This document shows positions 19,541 through 27,346 of a stretch of 53,540 nt of DNA, piece by piece. Source of the DNA: an uncultured Alphaproteobacteria bacterium (lineage in GTDB: Bacteria; Pseudomonadota; Alphaproteobacteria; HIMB59; GCA-002718135); NCBI GenBank assembly GCA_902567135.1, contig CACFLO010000001.1, forward strand, positions 113,748 through 167,287, read 5' to 3'. Position numbers and translations under genes: made by a program. The stretch's first letter is position 1. Every line of letters starts with the position of its first letter. The notes below the pieces were generated by a model. It worked only from the letters and a program-made list of their open reading frames with translations. It ran no database searches and was not told the origin of the DNA.

Positions 19541-20655
19541 TAATTTTTTTTATCAATATTATCAATGATATGAAGGTATTTTTTGACTACATTGCTCCAT
19601 AAAAAATACTTTTCTGCTCTAATCTTTGCATTTTGTCCAAGTTTTTCTAATTTTTTATTATCAGAAAGTATATTGTGTAAGGCAGAATATAAATCATTTA
19701 TGTTTTTAATAATTAATCCTGTTTTTTCATGAAGAACAGCCTCTGGAGTTCCTCCAATATTTGATGCCAAAGATGGAATGCCATAAAAGGCAGCCTCAAG
19801 ATACGCTATACCAAAACCCTCTATAGATCTTTGTCCTGACTCATCAGTTGTGGGCATTAACATTAGGTTGGTTTTTTTAAATAAATAATTTTTTTCATTA
19901 TTATTAATATTGCCAACAAAAAGTACATTTTTTTCAATATCAAATTTTCTAACTTTTTCCTGCAAACTTATCAACTCCTCCCCTGCTCCTGCAATCACAT
20001 AAAGAATATTTGGATATTCATTTTTTAATTTTGCTATTGCAGATAAAACATATGAGTGTCCTTTTCTTTTTTCCAATCTTGCTAAAGTAACTAATATGGG
20101 ATTACCAATTAACTTTGGAATAATTTTTTCTGGTAAATTAATGTTATTTTGAGCTCCAGGATATATACATACAATTGATTGATTTATAATACCTATTTTT
20201 TTAACTAAATCTTTCGTGTAGTTGGAGTTACACACGATATGAGAAATTTTGCTTAGCGTAGAAGTTACTCTCTTCTTATGACGTGAATTTTTAGTTATAA
20301 TTTCATTTCCATGTACAAGGCAAATAGATGTTATAGATAAGTCTCTTATAATATCTATGCTTAACTCAAAACTTTTCCAACTATCACCAATTATGCAGGA
20401 CACTTTTTTTGTATCTAAATATTTTTTTAATTCAGATAATTTTTTTCTCTTACGGAAAAATTTTAAACCATCAATTCTTTTAATTTGAAAATTTTTTTTA
20501 TGACTAACATCATATAAAGAATCTTTAGATTTGTTATGTTGATCAGCTAATACAACAACTTCATGTGTCTTACTTAATTGAAATGATAGATTTTCTAAAA
20601 GGTTTTCTATACCTCCTACTCTGGGAGGAAAACATTGGGTTAAAATAATAATCAT
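19540..20655 (-). CDS. glycosyltransferase family 4 protein
   Basis: A 371-residue GT-B glycosyltransferase. The N-terminal acceptor-binding half begins TQCFPPRVGGIENLLENLS (a GG-motif loop typical of GT4), and the C-terminal half has VTLARLEKRKGH near 188, VIAGAGEE and the nucleotide-sugar-binding EGFGIAYLEAAFYGIPSLAS with an EX7E-like pattern near 276-300. It probably adds a sugar to a lipid or envelope glycan. Donor and acceptor cannot be told from sequence. It is upstream of, and coupled to, the dehydrogenase gene. Confidence 0.85.
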   Translation of the reverse strand: MIIILTQCFPPRVGGIENLLENLSFQLSKTHEVVVLADQHNKSKDSLYDVSHKKNFQIKRIDGLKFFRKRKKLSELKKYLDTKKVSCIIGDSWKSFELSIDIIRDLSITSICLVHGNEIITKNSRHKKRVTSTLSKISHIVCNSNYTKDLVKKIGIINQSIVCIYPGAQNNINLPEKIIPKLIGNPILVTLARLEKRKGHSYVLSAIAKLKNEYPNILYVIAGAGEELISLQEKVRKFDIEKNVLFVGNINNNEKNYLFKKTNLMLMPTTDESGQRSIEGFGIAYLEAAFYGIPSLASNIGGTPEAVLHEKTGLIIKNINDLYSALHNILSDNKKLEKLGQNAKIRAEKYFLWSNVVKKYLHIIDNIDKKN

Positions 20656-20772
20656 CTTTATAACTAACTATCTTGAATTAAACGTTAAGTGTATGATTAA
20701 TTTTAACATAAAATCGTTTTTTAATAAAAATTAGAGCTTCTTATAAAATAATAAAAATTTAATGAATTTAAA

Positions 20773-20823
20773 TATGCATTAATTGCATACAAAATATGTA
20801 TATAACTTGCTTGATATGCATAT
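20773..20823. promoter_or_regulatory. two TATGCA dyads, possible operators
   Basis: TATGCA-TTAAT-TGCATA (20773-20789) is a perfect inverted repeat, and ATATGCATAT (20814-20823) is a perfect 10-bp palindrome about 37 bp further on. Both share the TATGCA half-site. The second overlaps the -35 region of the promoter proposed for the small genes downstream, so a repressor site is a reasonable guess. Confidence 0.4.
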
Positions 20824-20839
20824 TCATAACTCTTATATA
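20811..20839 (+). promoter_or_regulatory. sigma70-type promoter for the microprotein pair
   Basis: TTGATA (20811-20816), a 17-nt spacer and TATATA (20834-20839) precede the 20859 start codon by 19 bp. A clear Shine-Dalgarno AAAGGA (20847-20852) follows. The predicted leader is very short, about 13 nt. Confidence 0.5.
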
Positions 20840-20858
20840 AACAACGAAAGGATAATAA

Positions 20859-21041
20859 ATGATTAAAAATATACTTAATTTTATAGGCACTACCTACAAA
20901 ACTGTTAATGATTATGGTTTTGATAACATTGATCCACATGTAGTCAGGTATTTTAGAAATGAATACGGTAAAGATTGGAGATCAGCGTTAACTGAACATT
21001 TATACAAAAAGGAAAAAAGCAATGATAAAAAAGCTGCTTAA
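20859..21041 (+). CDS. 60-residue microprotein, unknown function
   Basis: Starts MIKNILNFIGTTYKTV and contains YGFDNIDPHVVRYFRNEYGKDW near 23-44, ending in a Lys-rich tail. I do not recognise the family. A strong Shine-Dalgarno (AAAGGA, 7 nt before the ATG), a consensus-like promoter and tight overlap with the next small gene make it a credible gene rather than chance. The aromatic-rich middle and lack of signal or membrane segment suggest a small cytosolic protein. Confidence 0.65.
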   Translation: MIKNILNFIGTTYKTVNDYGFDNIDPHVVRYFRNEYGKDWRSALTEHLYKKEKSNDKKAA

Positions 21042-21183
21042 TAATTTTTTTAAATCATTTACTTTTGATAATGATCGAGAAAAGATTGAAAAATATCTAT
21101 CTGAGTCCTCTAATACATATGATTTAGAACAAAGAATTCTTGAGCTTGATAAAAAAGGTAAATATAATCAGTTTTATGTATAA
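21022..21183 (+). CDS. DUF3563-like microprotein
   Basis: A 53-residue protein that overlaps the previous gene by 20 bp in another frame. It begins MIKKLLNNFFKSF and contains YLSESSNTYDLEQRILELD (25-43), the pattern of the DUF3563 family (YLS-S-D-YDLE-R-RELD), small alphaproteobacterial and betaproteobacterial proteins of unknown role. The GGAAAAAAG stretch just upstream can serve as a ribosome-binding site inside the preceding gene. Convergent with the aminopeptidase gene 6 bp further on. Confidence 0.7.
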   Translation: MIKKLLNNFFKSFTFDNDREKIEKYLSESSNTYDLEQRILELDKKGKYNQFYV

Positions 21184-21189
21184 TTCTTA

Positions 21190-22956
21190 CTAGAGCTTGA
21201 GAGGCATAGTTACTTCTTGTAACCAACGCTTCTCATCTAGGGTAAGAAAATTAGAAAGTTTTTCATAAACTTTTTGATGATATTCATTAATCCATTCTAA
21301 TTCATTATCATTCAACATATTAGGGTTAATTAGATCTCTATCAATTGGTGCCCAAGAAATATTTTCAAATTTAAGTTTGTTTTCTTTATCATCTTGTACA
21401 ACAACAATATTTTCAATACGAATTCCATATTCGCCTTCTTTGTAATACCCGGGTTCATTAGACAAAATCATTCCTGGCAATAATTCAACACTTTCAAACA
21501 TGGTCTTTTTAGAAATGCGTTGAGGTGCCTCATGAACACTGAGAAAGCTTCCAATTCCATGACCTGTACCATGATCATAATCACAATCGATTTCCTGTAA
21601 ACTTCTTCTTGCCAAATAATCAATATCAGTACCTTTTGTGCCCTTTGCAAATATATGGGTTGAGAGATTAATATGTCCTTTTAAAACTCGGGTAAATCTG
21701 TCTATTTGCTCTAGATTTGGTTTTCCCAAAATTATAGTCCGGGTTATATCTGTCGTTCCATCGTAATATTGTCCACCTGAATCAGATAAATAAATACAAT
21801 TATTTTTTAATGCAACAGGATTATTTTTATCAGCACGATAATGAGGTAGGGCAGCATTTTTGCCAATAGCTGATATTGATTCAAAAGAAATTGAATGGAA
21901 CAAATAATTTGACTTTCTAAAAGATAATAATTTTTTAGCAACAGAAATCTCATTCTCTGTTTCAACACTTTGATGATTTTTTAACCAACACAAAAATTTT
22001 GTAATACTTACTCCATCCCTAATATGAGCTTTCCTAGAACCTTCAAGCTCAATTTCATTTTTTATTGCTTTAGGAATTAAGCATGGGTTTTGTAAATTTG
22101 CAGGTGTGTGATTATTTTCTAGCGCTAATTTATAAAAAAAATAAGATGTATTTTTATAATCAAAACCAATTTTTAAATTTTTTCTTAGGTTATTGAAAAT
22201 ATTGTCTATCTTTTCAATTGGTTCTAAAGTTAAAAACTCATTAAGCCTAGTTTTTAAATCCTTATTTAATTTCTCAATACATACGTATAAAACAGGCTTA
22301 TATTCAACAGAAATAAACAAATAAGCAAATGCTAGAGGGGTATGCAAAATATCATCTCCTCTTAAATTCAATAACCAAGCAATAGAGTCAAGGCTTGATA
22401 GAAAATAACTATTTAAATGATTATTTTTTAATTCTTGGATAAATTCATCAACTTTATTTGATGTTTCAATTCCAGCATAATTTATTGGATGATCAAAAAT
22501 AGCAGTATATTTACGTTCAGGCTTATCTGTCCAAAGTTCATCTATTAAATTAGGGGTAGTAAAATGTATCTTTGTTTCATTTTTATTAGCTAATTCAATT
22601 ATTTGATTAACCTCTTTAATTGAGTGAAGCCTAGGATCTAATGCAAGACATTTATTTTTATCAAAATGTTTATTTAATTCTTTAGAAAAATTATTCAAAT
22701 GCAATAAAGAGATAGCACCACAATCTATTTGTTCTTTTGCTTGAAAAGTATACCTGCCATCAACAAATAGATTTGCGTTATTTTGACTAATTATAGCTCT
22801 CCCTGCAGATCCTGAGAAATCGGTAGCCCAAAATAATCTCTCTGCGTCTTGTGAGATATATTCATTTAAAAACTCATCGGTTCGGTTTATAATTAATGAG
22901 TCTATATTTTTATCTTTTAATTTTTGTTGAATTTTAGAAATTTTAAAATTTTTCAT
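21190..22956 (-). CDS. M24-family Xaa-Pro aminopeptidase
   Basis: A 588-residue aminopeptidase P-type metallopeptidase. It has a creatinase-like N-terminal region (about 1-300), then a pita-bread catalytic domain with metal ligands: Asp residues in DSGGQYYDGTTDITRT near 392-407, His in GTGHGIGSFLSVHE near 479-492, and Glu in SNEPGYY and in GIRIENI. A C-terminal extension (ISWAPIDRDL onward) is typical of the longer, eukaryote-like family. It removes N-terminal residues before proline. Overlaps the upstream dehydratase gene by 4 bp. Confidence 0.92.
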   Translation of the reverse strand: MKNFKISKIQQKLKDKNIDSLIINRTDEFLNEYISQDAERLFWATDFSGSAGRAIISQNNANLFVDGRYTFQAKEQIDCGAISLLHLNNFSKELNKHFDKNKCLALDPRLHSIKEVNQIIELANKNETKIHFTTPNLIDELWTDKPERKYTAIFDHPINYAGIETSNKVDEFIQELKNNHLNSYFLSSLDSIAWLLNLRGDDILHTPLAFAYLFISVEYKPVLYVCIEKLNKDLKTRLNEFLTLEPIEKIDNIFNNLRKNLKIGFDYKNTSYFFYKLALENNHTPANLQNPCLIPKAIKNEIELEGSRKAHIRDGVSITKFLCWLKNHQSVETENEISVAKKLLSFRKSNYLFHSISFESISAIGKNAALPHYRADKNNPVALKNNCIYLSDSGGQYYDGTTDITRTIILGKPNLEQIDRFTRVLKGHINLSTHIFAKGTKGTDIDYLARRSLQEIDCDYDHGTGHGIGSFLSVHEAPQRISKKTMFESVELLPGMILSNEPGYYKEGEYGIRIENIVVVQDDKENKLKFENISWAPIDRDLINPNMLNDNELEWINEYHQKVYEKLSNFLTLDEKRWLQEVTMPLKL

Positions 22957-23918
22957 AAACCACTAAATCTATCTAAATCAATATTTCCACCAGAAATCAT
23001 AACGACTACAGTTTTATTTTTTAAGTTTATTTTTTTTGTTAATGCAGCAGTTGCGGCTACTGCCCCTCCAGGTTCAACAATAATTTTCAAATGTTCTGCT
23101 AAAATTTTAATAGAATTTTTTACTTCATCATCTTTTACAACAATTCCCCCTGATAAGGTTTTGATATTTATTGGAAAAGTTAACTGACCTGGTTGAGGTG
23201 TAATAATCGCATCGCAGATAGAGCTAAAACCTGGTTTATTTGAAATTATTTTTTTATTGATAAGAGAAATTTTTGTATCCTCAAAGCCATAAGGCTCAAC
23301 TGCAAAAGATTTAATGTTAGGGTATTTATATTTTAAATAAGTTGAGGTTCCTGCTATTAGACCACCTCCTCCACAACAACACAAATAAATATCAGGAGTA
23401 ATAGATAAATTTGCTAAATCTTGAGAAATTTCATATCCTGCAGTTCCTTGTCCAGCTATAATATCATAATCATCATAAGGTTTTATAAGCATCCTATGTT
23501 CTTTCTTTTCAATCTCTTTGCCAATTTCCTCTCGTATTTCTTTTTGAGGATCATATAGAATAACTTCTGCTTTATATTTTTTAGTATTCTCAATTTTAAT
23601 TTTTGGAGCATTATTTGGCATAATAATTTTTGCACTAATATTTTCTTGCAAAGAAGCATAGGCCACTGCTTGTGCATGATTTCCTGAAGAATAAGCAACA
23701 AGGCCTCTTGATTTATGTTCCTTAGATAATTGACTAATTTTATTCGTAGCCCCACGAAGCTTAAATGATCCAGTTTTTTGTAAATTTTCTAATTTAAAAT
23801 AAACTTTTGCATCTAAAAAATGGTTTATGTAATCATTTGTAATTAATGGGGTTTTATCAACGGCATGCTTTATAATTTCATAAGCTTTTTGGATATTTAA
23901 ATAACTAAAATCTGACAT
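22953..23918 (-). CDS. PLP-dependent threonine/serine dehydratase
   Basis: A 321-residue fold-type II PLP enzyme. The PLP lysine is Lys53 in TGSFKLRGA, the phosphate-binding glycine loop is CCGGGGLIAG near 176-185, and a SGNHAQAVAYAS segment precedes it. It lacks the C-terminal ACT-like regulatory domain of biosynthetic IlvA, so it resembles catabolic threonine dehydratase or serine racemase. Which activity dominates cannot be told here. Probably in an operon with the aminopeptidase. Confidence 0.88.
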   Translation of the reverse strand: MSDFSYLNIQKAYEIIKHAVDKTPLITNDYINHFLDAKVYFKLENLQKTGSFKLRGATNKISQLSKEHKSRGLVAYSSGNHAQAVAYASLQENISAKIIMPNNAPKIKIENTKKYKAEVILYDPQKEIREEIGKEIEKKEHRMLIKPYDDYDIIAGQGTAGYEISQDLANLSITPDIYLCCCGGGGLIAGTSTYLKYKYPNIKSFAVEPYGFEDTKISLINKKIISNKPGFSSICDAIITPQPGQLTFPINIKTLSGGIVVKDDEVKNSIKILAEHLKIIVEPGGAVAATAALTKKINLKNKTVVVMISGGNIDLDRFSGL

Positions 23919-23963
23919 TAATTTTTTATTTTATTTGAATTGATAGGAAAAAAATATATCTAA

Positions 23964-24242
23964 ATGGATATGAGTAAAGAAAATGTGACATCTCCTTGTA
24001 TTAGTGTGTGCAAAACAGATCCTATAAGTGGTTTTTGTTATGGCTGTGGTAGATCTAATGATGAAAAAAAAACCTGGAAAGACGAAAATACAACTAACGA
24101 GTGGAAGTTAAGTAATATTGAAGAACTAAGGAGTCGTCTTGATGGATGGCAGTTAGAAGCATTTAACGAATCTTATAAATCAAAGCAAGATAGTGGATTA
24201 TCATTAATTAAGAAAAAACTTTTAGAGTCTCGTAATAATTAA
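23964..24242 (+). CDS. DUF1289 Cys-rich protein
   Basis: A 92-residue protein. The N-terminal part has the family motif SPCISVCKTDPISGFCYGCGR (residues about 10-31) with four Cys that likely bind a metal. The C-terminal part is a charged helix. The function is unknown; such proteins are frequent in alphaproteobacteria. Candidate starts are ATG 23964 and 23970. It stands alone between two divergent/convergent neighbours. Confidence 0.85.
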   Translation: MDMSKENVTSPCISVCKTDPISGFCYGCGRSNDEKKTWKDENTTNEWKLSNIEELRSRLDGWQLEAFNESYKSKQDSGLSLIKKKLLESRNN

Positions 24243-24259
24243 AAATTATAATATAAGAA

Positions 24260-24994
24260 TTAATAATCAATTTTTTTTAAATACAAACCATGAGCTGGTG
24301 CTGTTTGACCTGCAATTTCTCTATTCTTTGAATTAATAATATCTATAATTGTTTTATCAATATTGCCTTTAGCAATATCTACCAATGTACCTACCATTAT
24401 TCTGACTTGAGAATGTAAAAAAGATTTTGCACAAACATTAAAAATAATTTTCTCACCTTCATGTTTAATATGAATATCCTCAATCGTTTTTATACTGTTC
24501 TTCGATTGACAATGAGCAGAACGAAATGCATTTAAATCATGTCTTCCTAAAAAAGAGGATGACTCAGTCTTTATTTTTTCAACATTTATTTTTTTATAGA
24601 CACACCATGCTCTATTTGTGTCAATCGTTAGGGGTGGTCTTCTATTAATTATTTTGTATTCGTACCATCTTTTTATTGCAGAAAATCTTGCGTGAAATTT
24701 ACTATCAACTAATTCTGCCTTTTGAACTGAAATTGGGTGAGGCCTTAAATGCTGGTTTAATCCATCTCTAATTACATCTGTTTCAATTTTTTTATTAATT
24801 GTAAAAGAGGCTACTTGACCGTAAGCATGCACACCTGCGTCTGTTCTTCCAGCTCCAAAGATTGTTACTTTTTCTCCTGAAAGTTTAAATAATGCATCTT
24901 GTAGAACAGCTTGTATTGATTTACCATTTTCTTGCTGCTGCCAACCAACAAAATTCGTACCATCATATTCAACAATAATTTTATAATTATACAT
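24260..24994 (-). CDS. truA: tRNA pseudouridine(38-40) synthase
   Basis: Isomerises uridines 38-40 in the tRNA anticodon stem. The 244-residue protein has EYDGTNFVGWQQQ near 9-21 and the catalytic Asp52 in GAGRTDAGVHA. Later family blocks such as FLHSQVRIMVGTL are present. It overlaps fmt by 8 bp in the fmt-truA operon order. Confidence 0.96.
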   Translation of the reverse strand: MYNYKIIVEYDGTNFVGWQQQENGKSIQAVLQDALFKLSGEKVTIFGAGRTDAGVHAYGQVASFTINKKIETDVIRDGLNQHLRPHPISVQKAELVDSKFHARFSAIKRWYEYKIINRRPPLTIDTNRAWCVYKKINVEKIKTESSSFLGRHDLNAFRSAHCQSKNSIKTIEDIHIKHEGEKIIFNVCAKSFLHSQVRIMVGTLVDIAKGNIDKTIIDIINSKNREIAGQTAPAHGLYLKKIDY

Positions 24995-25910
24995 TCAGTT
25001 TATCTTGAATGGAGAAAGTAAACCCTCGCAAAAAATCATCTAGGTTAACTGTTTTTTTTCCTTCTCGTTGTATAAGTAGTGGAATAATACCTCCATCCTT
25101 ACAACCTATAATAAAATCTTTATTTAAAATTGTTGAACTTTGGCCAGACTCTTTAGTTTTTTTTGCTTTAATTATTTTTATTCTCTCTCCTTTATATGTA
25201 AACCATGATCCTGGTTTTGGTCCATGTGCACGTATGTGGTTATAAACATCTTCAGTAGAATTATGAAAATTAATTTTTCTATCTTTACTTAAAAATTTAT
25301 TCGCAAAAGTAACTTTATTTTCATCTTGTTTTTTCCCAATAATATTATTTTCAAATATGAGTGGTAGAGTTTTTATCATTGCTTTTTTCCCAAGATTTGT
25401 AAGGTTTAAAGCTAAATCATCGCTGTACATATTCTGATCAATTAAAAAACTCTCTTGCATAAGAATATCTCCTGCATCAAGTTTTGAGGTAATATTAATT
25501 ATACTAATTCCAGTTTTATTATCACCTTCCAATAATGCATGTTCTATGGGAGTTGCCCCTCTCCATCTCGGCAATAAAGAGACATGAATATTAATGCATC
25601 CATATTTGGGAATATTTATAAATGATGTAGGTAAAATTATACCATAGGCAACAACAATAATTAAATCAGGCTTTAAGCTTTTTGTCTGTTCAATAACTTG
25701 GTCATCGATAGTAGAAGGATAATAAATCTCTATATTATTTTTTTTTGCAATTTGATGTACTGCACTTTCTTCAACAAGCATACCTCTGTTTTTTTTTCTT
25801 GGAGGCTGTGTAAACACCCCAATTAAATTTAGTTTATTTTCAATCAAAATACTTAAATGTTGAGCTGCTATATCTGGCGTACCCATAAAAATTATTTTTT
25901 TATCAATCAT
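24987..25910 (-). CDS. fmt: methionyl-tRNA formyltransferase
   Basis: Formylates initiator Met-tRNA. The 307-residue protein has FMGTPDIAA at the N-terminus, the catalytic INIHVSLLPRWRGATPI block near 106-122 and the SKLDAGDIL segment near 141. The C-terminal OB-like domain (about 205-300) is present. Coupled to def by a 4-bp overlap. Confidence 0.96.
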   Translation of the reverse strand: MIDKKIIFMGTPDIAAQHLSILIENKLNLIGVFTQPPRKKNRGMLVEESAVHQIAKKNNIEIYYPSTIDDQVIEQTKSLKPDLIIVVAYGIILPTSFINIPKYGCINIHVSLLPRWRGATPIEHALLEGDNKTGISIINITSKLDAGDILMQESFLIDQNMYSDDLALNLTNLGKKAMIKTLPLIFENNIIGKKQDENKVTFANKFLSKDRKINFHNSTEDVYNHIRAHGPKPGSWFTYKGERIKIIKAKKTKESGQSSTILNKDFIIGCKDGGIIPLLIQREGKKTVNLDDFLRGFTFSIQDKLNV

Positions 25911-26407
25911 GAATTTTTCAATTTTTTCACTTTTTTTATTATAATGTTTCTTTTTAAAGAAGATAAATAATCTACAAATAATATTCCAGATAAATGATCT
26001 ATTTCGTGCTGCAATATTCTCGCCTCATAACCATCTATTTCTTTTTTTATATTTTTTTCATTTTCATCAATATACTCTAAAAAAATTTTTTTTGGCCTTT
26101 CAATGTCCGCATATTGCTCAGGAAGAGATAAACATCCCTCTTCCATAATAACTTTTTCTTCAGAATATTCTATTATTGAAGGGTTAAATAATATGTAATT
26201 AGCTCTTTTATCATTTTCCTTGTCTTCAAAATTAATTGTAATAATTTGTTTTAATATCCCAACCTGATTTGCTGCTAATCCAACTCCTGGTGCTTTAATC
26301 ATAGTATCCATCATTTGATTAGCAATTTTAATATCTTCACTTGTAATATTAATAAGCCTGTTTGCTTTTTGACGTAACAACTCGTTAGGAACTAATAGTA
26401 TTTCCAT
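25907..26407 (-). CDS. def: peptide deformylase
   Basis: Removes the formyl group from nascent proteins. The 166-residue metalloprotein has all three motifs: GVGLAANQVG (41-50), EEGCLSLPE (89-97, Cys92) and QHEIDHLSG (133-141, His134, Glu135, His138). Works with Fmt, encoded next to it. recR lies 9 bp upstream on the same strand. Confidence 0.97.
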   Translation of the reverse strand: MEILLVPNELLRQKANRLINITSEDIKIANQMMDTMIKAPGVGLAANQVGILKQIITINFEDKENDKRANYILFNPSIIEYSEEKVIMEEGCLSLPEQYADIERPKKIFLEYIDENEKNIKKEIDGYEARILQHEIDHLSGILFVDYLSSLKRNIIIKKVKKLKNS

Positions 26408-26416
26408 CTTTTCTTA

Positions 26417-27016
26417 CTAGATGATTTTTTTTCGGGATTGAAATGCAGTATTCAGAGTATTTTCGTCTAAATAGTGCACCTCCCCTCCTATAGGTATTCC
26501 TTGTGCTAACCTTGTAACTGTTAAATTTTTGAATGTTTCTAATTTATCAGCGATTACATGTGTTGTAGTTTGACCTTCCATAGTAGTGCTTAATGCCAAT
26601 ATCACTTCAGTAATTTCATTTTCTTCAATTCTTTTTATTAGCTTCTTAATTGTTAGTTCTTCTGTCCCAATACCATTAATTGCCGATAAAGAGCCTCCTA
26701 AGACATGGTATAATCCTCTATAAAAACCTGTTCTCTCGAATGTCCATAAATCTGAAACATCTTCTATGATGCAAATTGATTTCTTATCCCTATTTGAGCC
26801 TGAACAAATATTACAAGGATTCGACATGTCTACATTTCCACATGCAGAACATTCGATAATGAGTTTATGGGAAGATTCTAATGTTTGAATCAATGGTAGG
26901 AGTGATCGATCTTTATTTTTTAATAAATAAAGAGCTATCCTTTGCGCTGAACGTCTCCCTAAACCAGGGAGTTTAGAAATTTCAGTTATTAATTTTTCTA
27001 TTGCAGATCCATCCAT
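26417..27016 (-). CDS. recR: recombination protein RecR
   Basis: Ring-forming DNA clamp of the RecFOR pathway. The 199-residue protein has the helix-hairpin-helix KLPGLGRRSAQRIA (15-28), a C4 zinc finger (Cys56, Cys59, Cys68, Cys71) and a Toprim domain with the ICIIEDVSDLWTFE segment. It is the last gene of the conserved dnaX-ybaB-recR run, 3 bp after ybaB. Confidence 0.96.
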   Translation of the reverse strand: MDGSAIEKLITEISKLPGLGRRSAQRIALYLLKNKDRSLLPLIQTLESSHKLIIECSACGNVDMSNPCNICSGSNRDKKSICIIEDVSDLWTFERTGFYRGLYHVLGGSLSAINGIGTEELTIKKLIKRIEENEITEVILALSTTMEGQTTTHVIADKLETFKNLTVTRLAQGIPIGGEVHYLDENTLNTAFQSRKKII

Positions 27017-27019
27017 TAT

Positions 27020-27346
27020 TTAAAAAGGCAACTTCATACCAGGTGGCAAAGGTAATCCTCCAGTAACAGCTTTCATTTCTTCTTGTGCTGCTACTTCACC
27101 TTTCTGTTTAGCATCATTAATAGCAGCAACTATTAAATCTTCAGTAATTTCTTTATCCTCAGGTTTTAATAAACTTTGATCAAGGTTAATTCTTTTGATT
27201 TCTCCTTTAGCAGTAGCAGTAACTTTTACTACCCCACCTCCAGATTCACCTTCAACTTCAATAGAATTTAATTTTTCTTGTGCATCTGCCATTTTTTGTT
27301 GGAGTTGCTGTGCTTGTTTCATCATATTACCTATATTAACCATCAT
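27020..27346 (-). CDS. ybaB: YbaB/EbfC nucleoid-associated protein
   Basis: A 108-residue DNA-binding protein. The N-terminal helix MMKQAQQLQQKMADAQEKL and the EGESGGGVVKVTATAKGEIKRI strand region are typical. It forms a dimer that coats DNA. It sits between dnaX (4-bp overlap) and recR. Confidence 0.95.
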   Translation of the reverse strand: MMVNIGNMMKQAQQLQQKMADAQEKLNSIEVEGESGGGVVKVTATAKGEIKRINLDQSLLKPEDKEITEDLIVAAINDAKQKGEVAAQEEMKAVTGGLPLPPGMKLPF

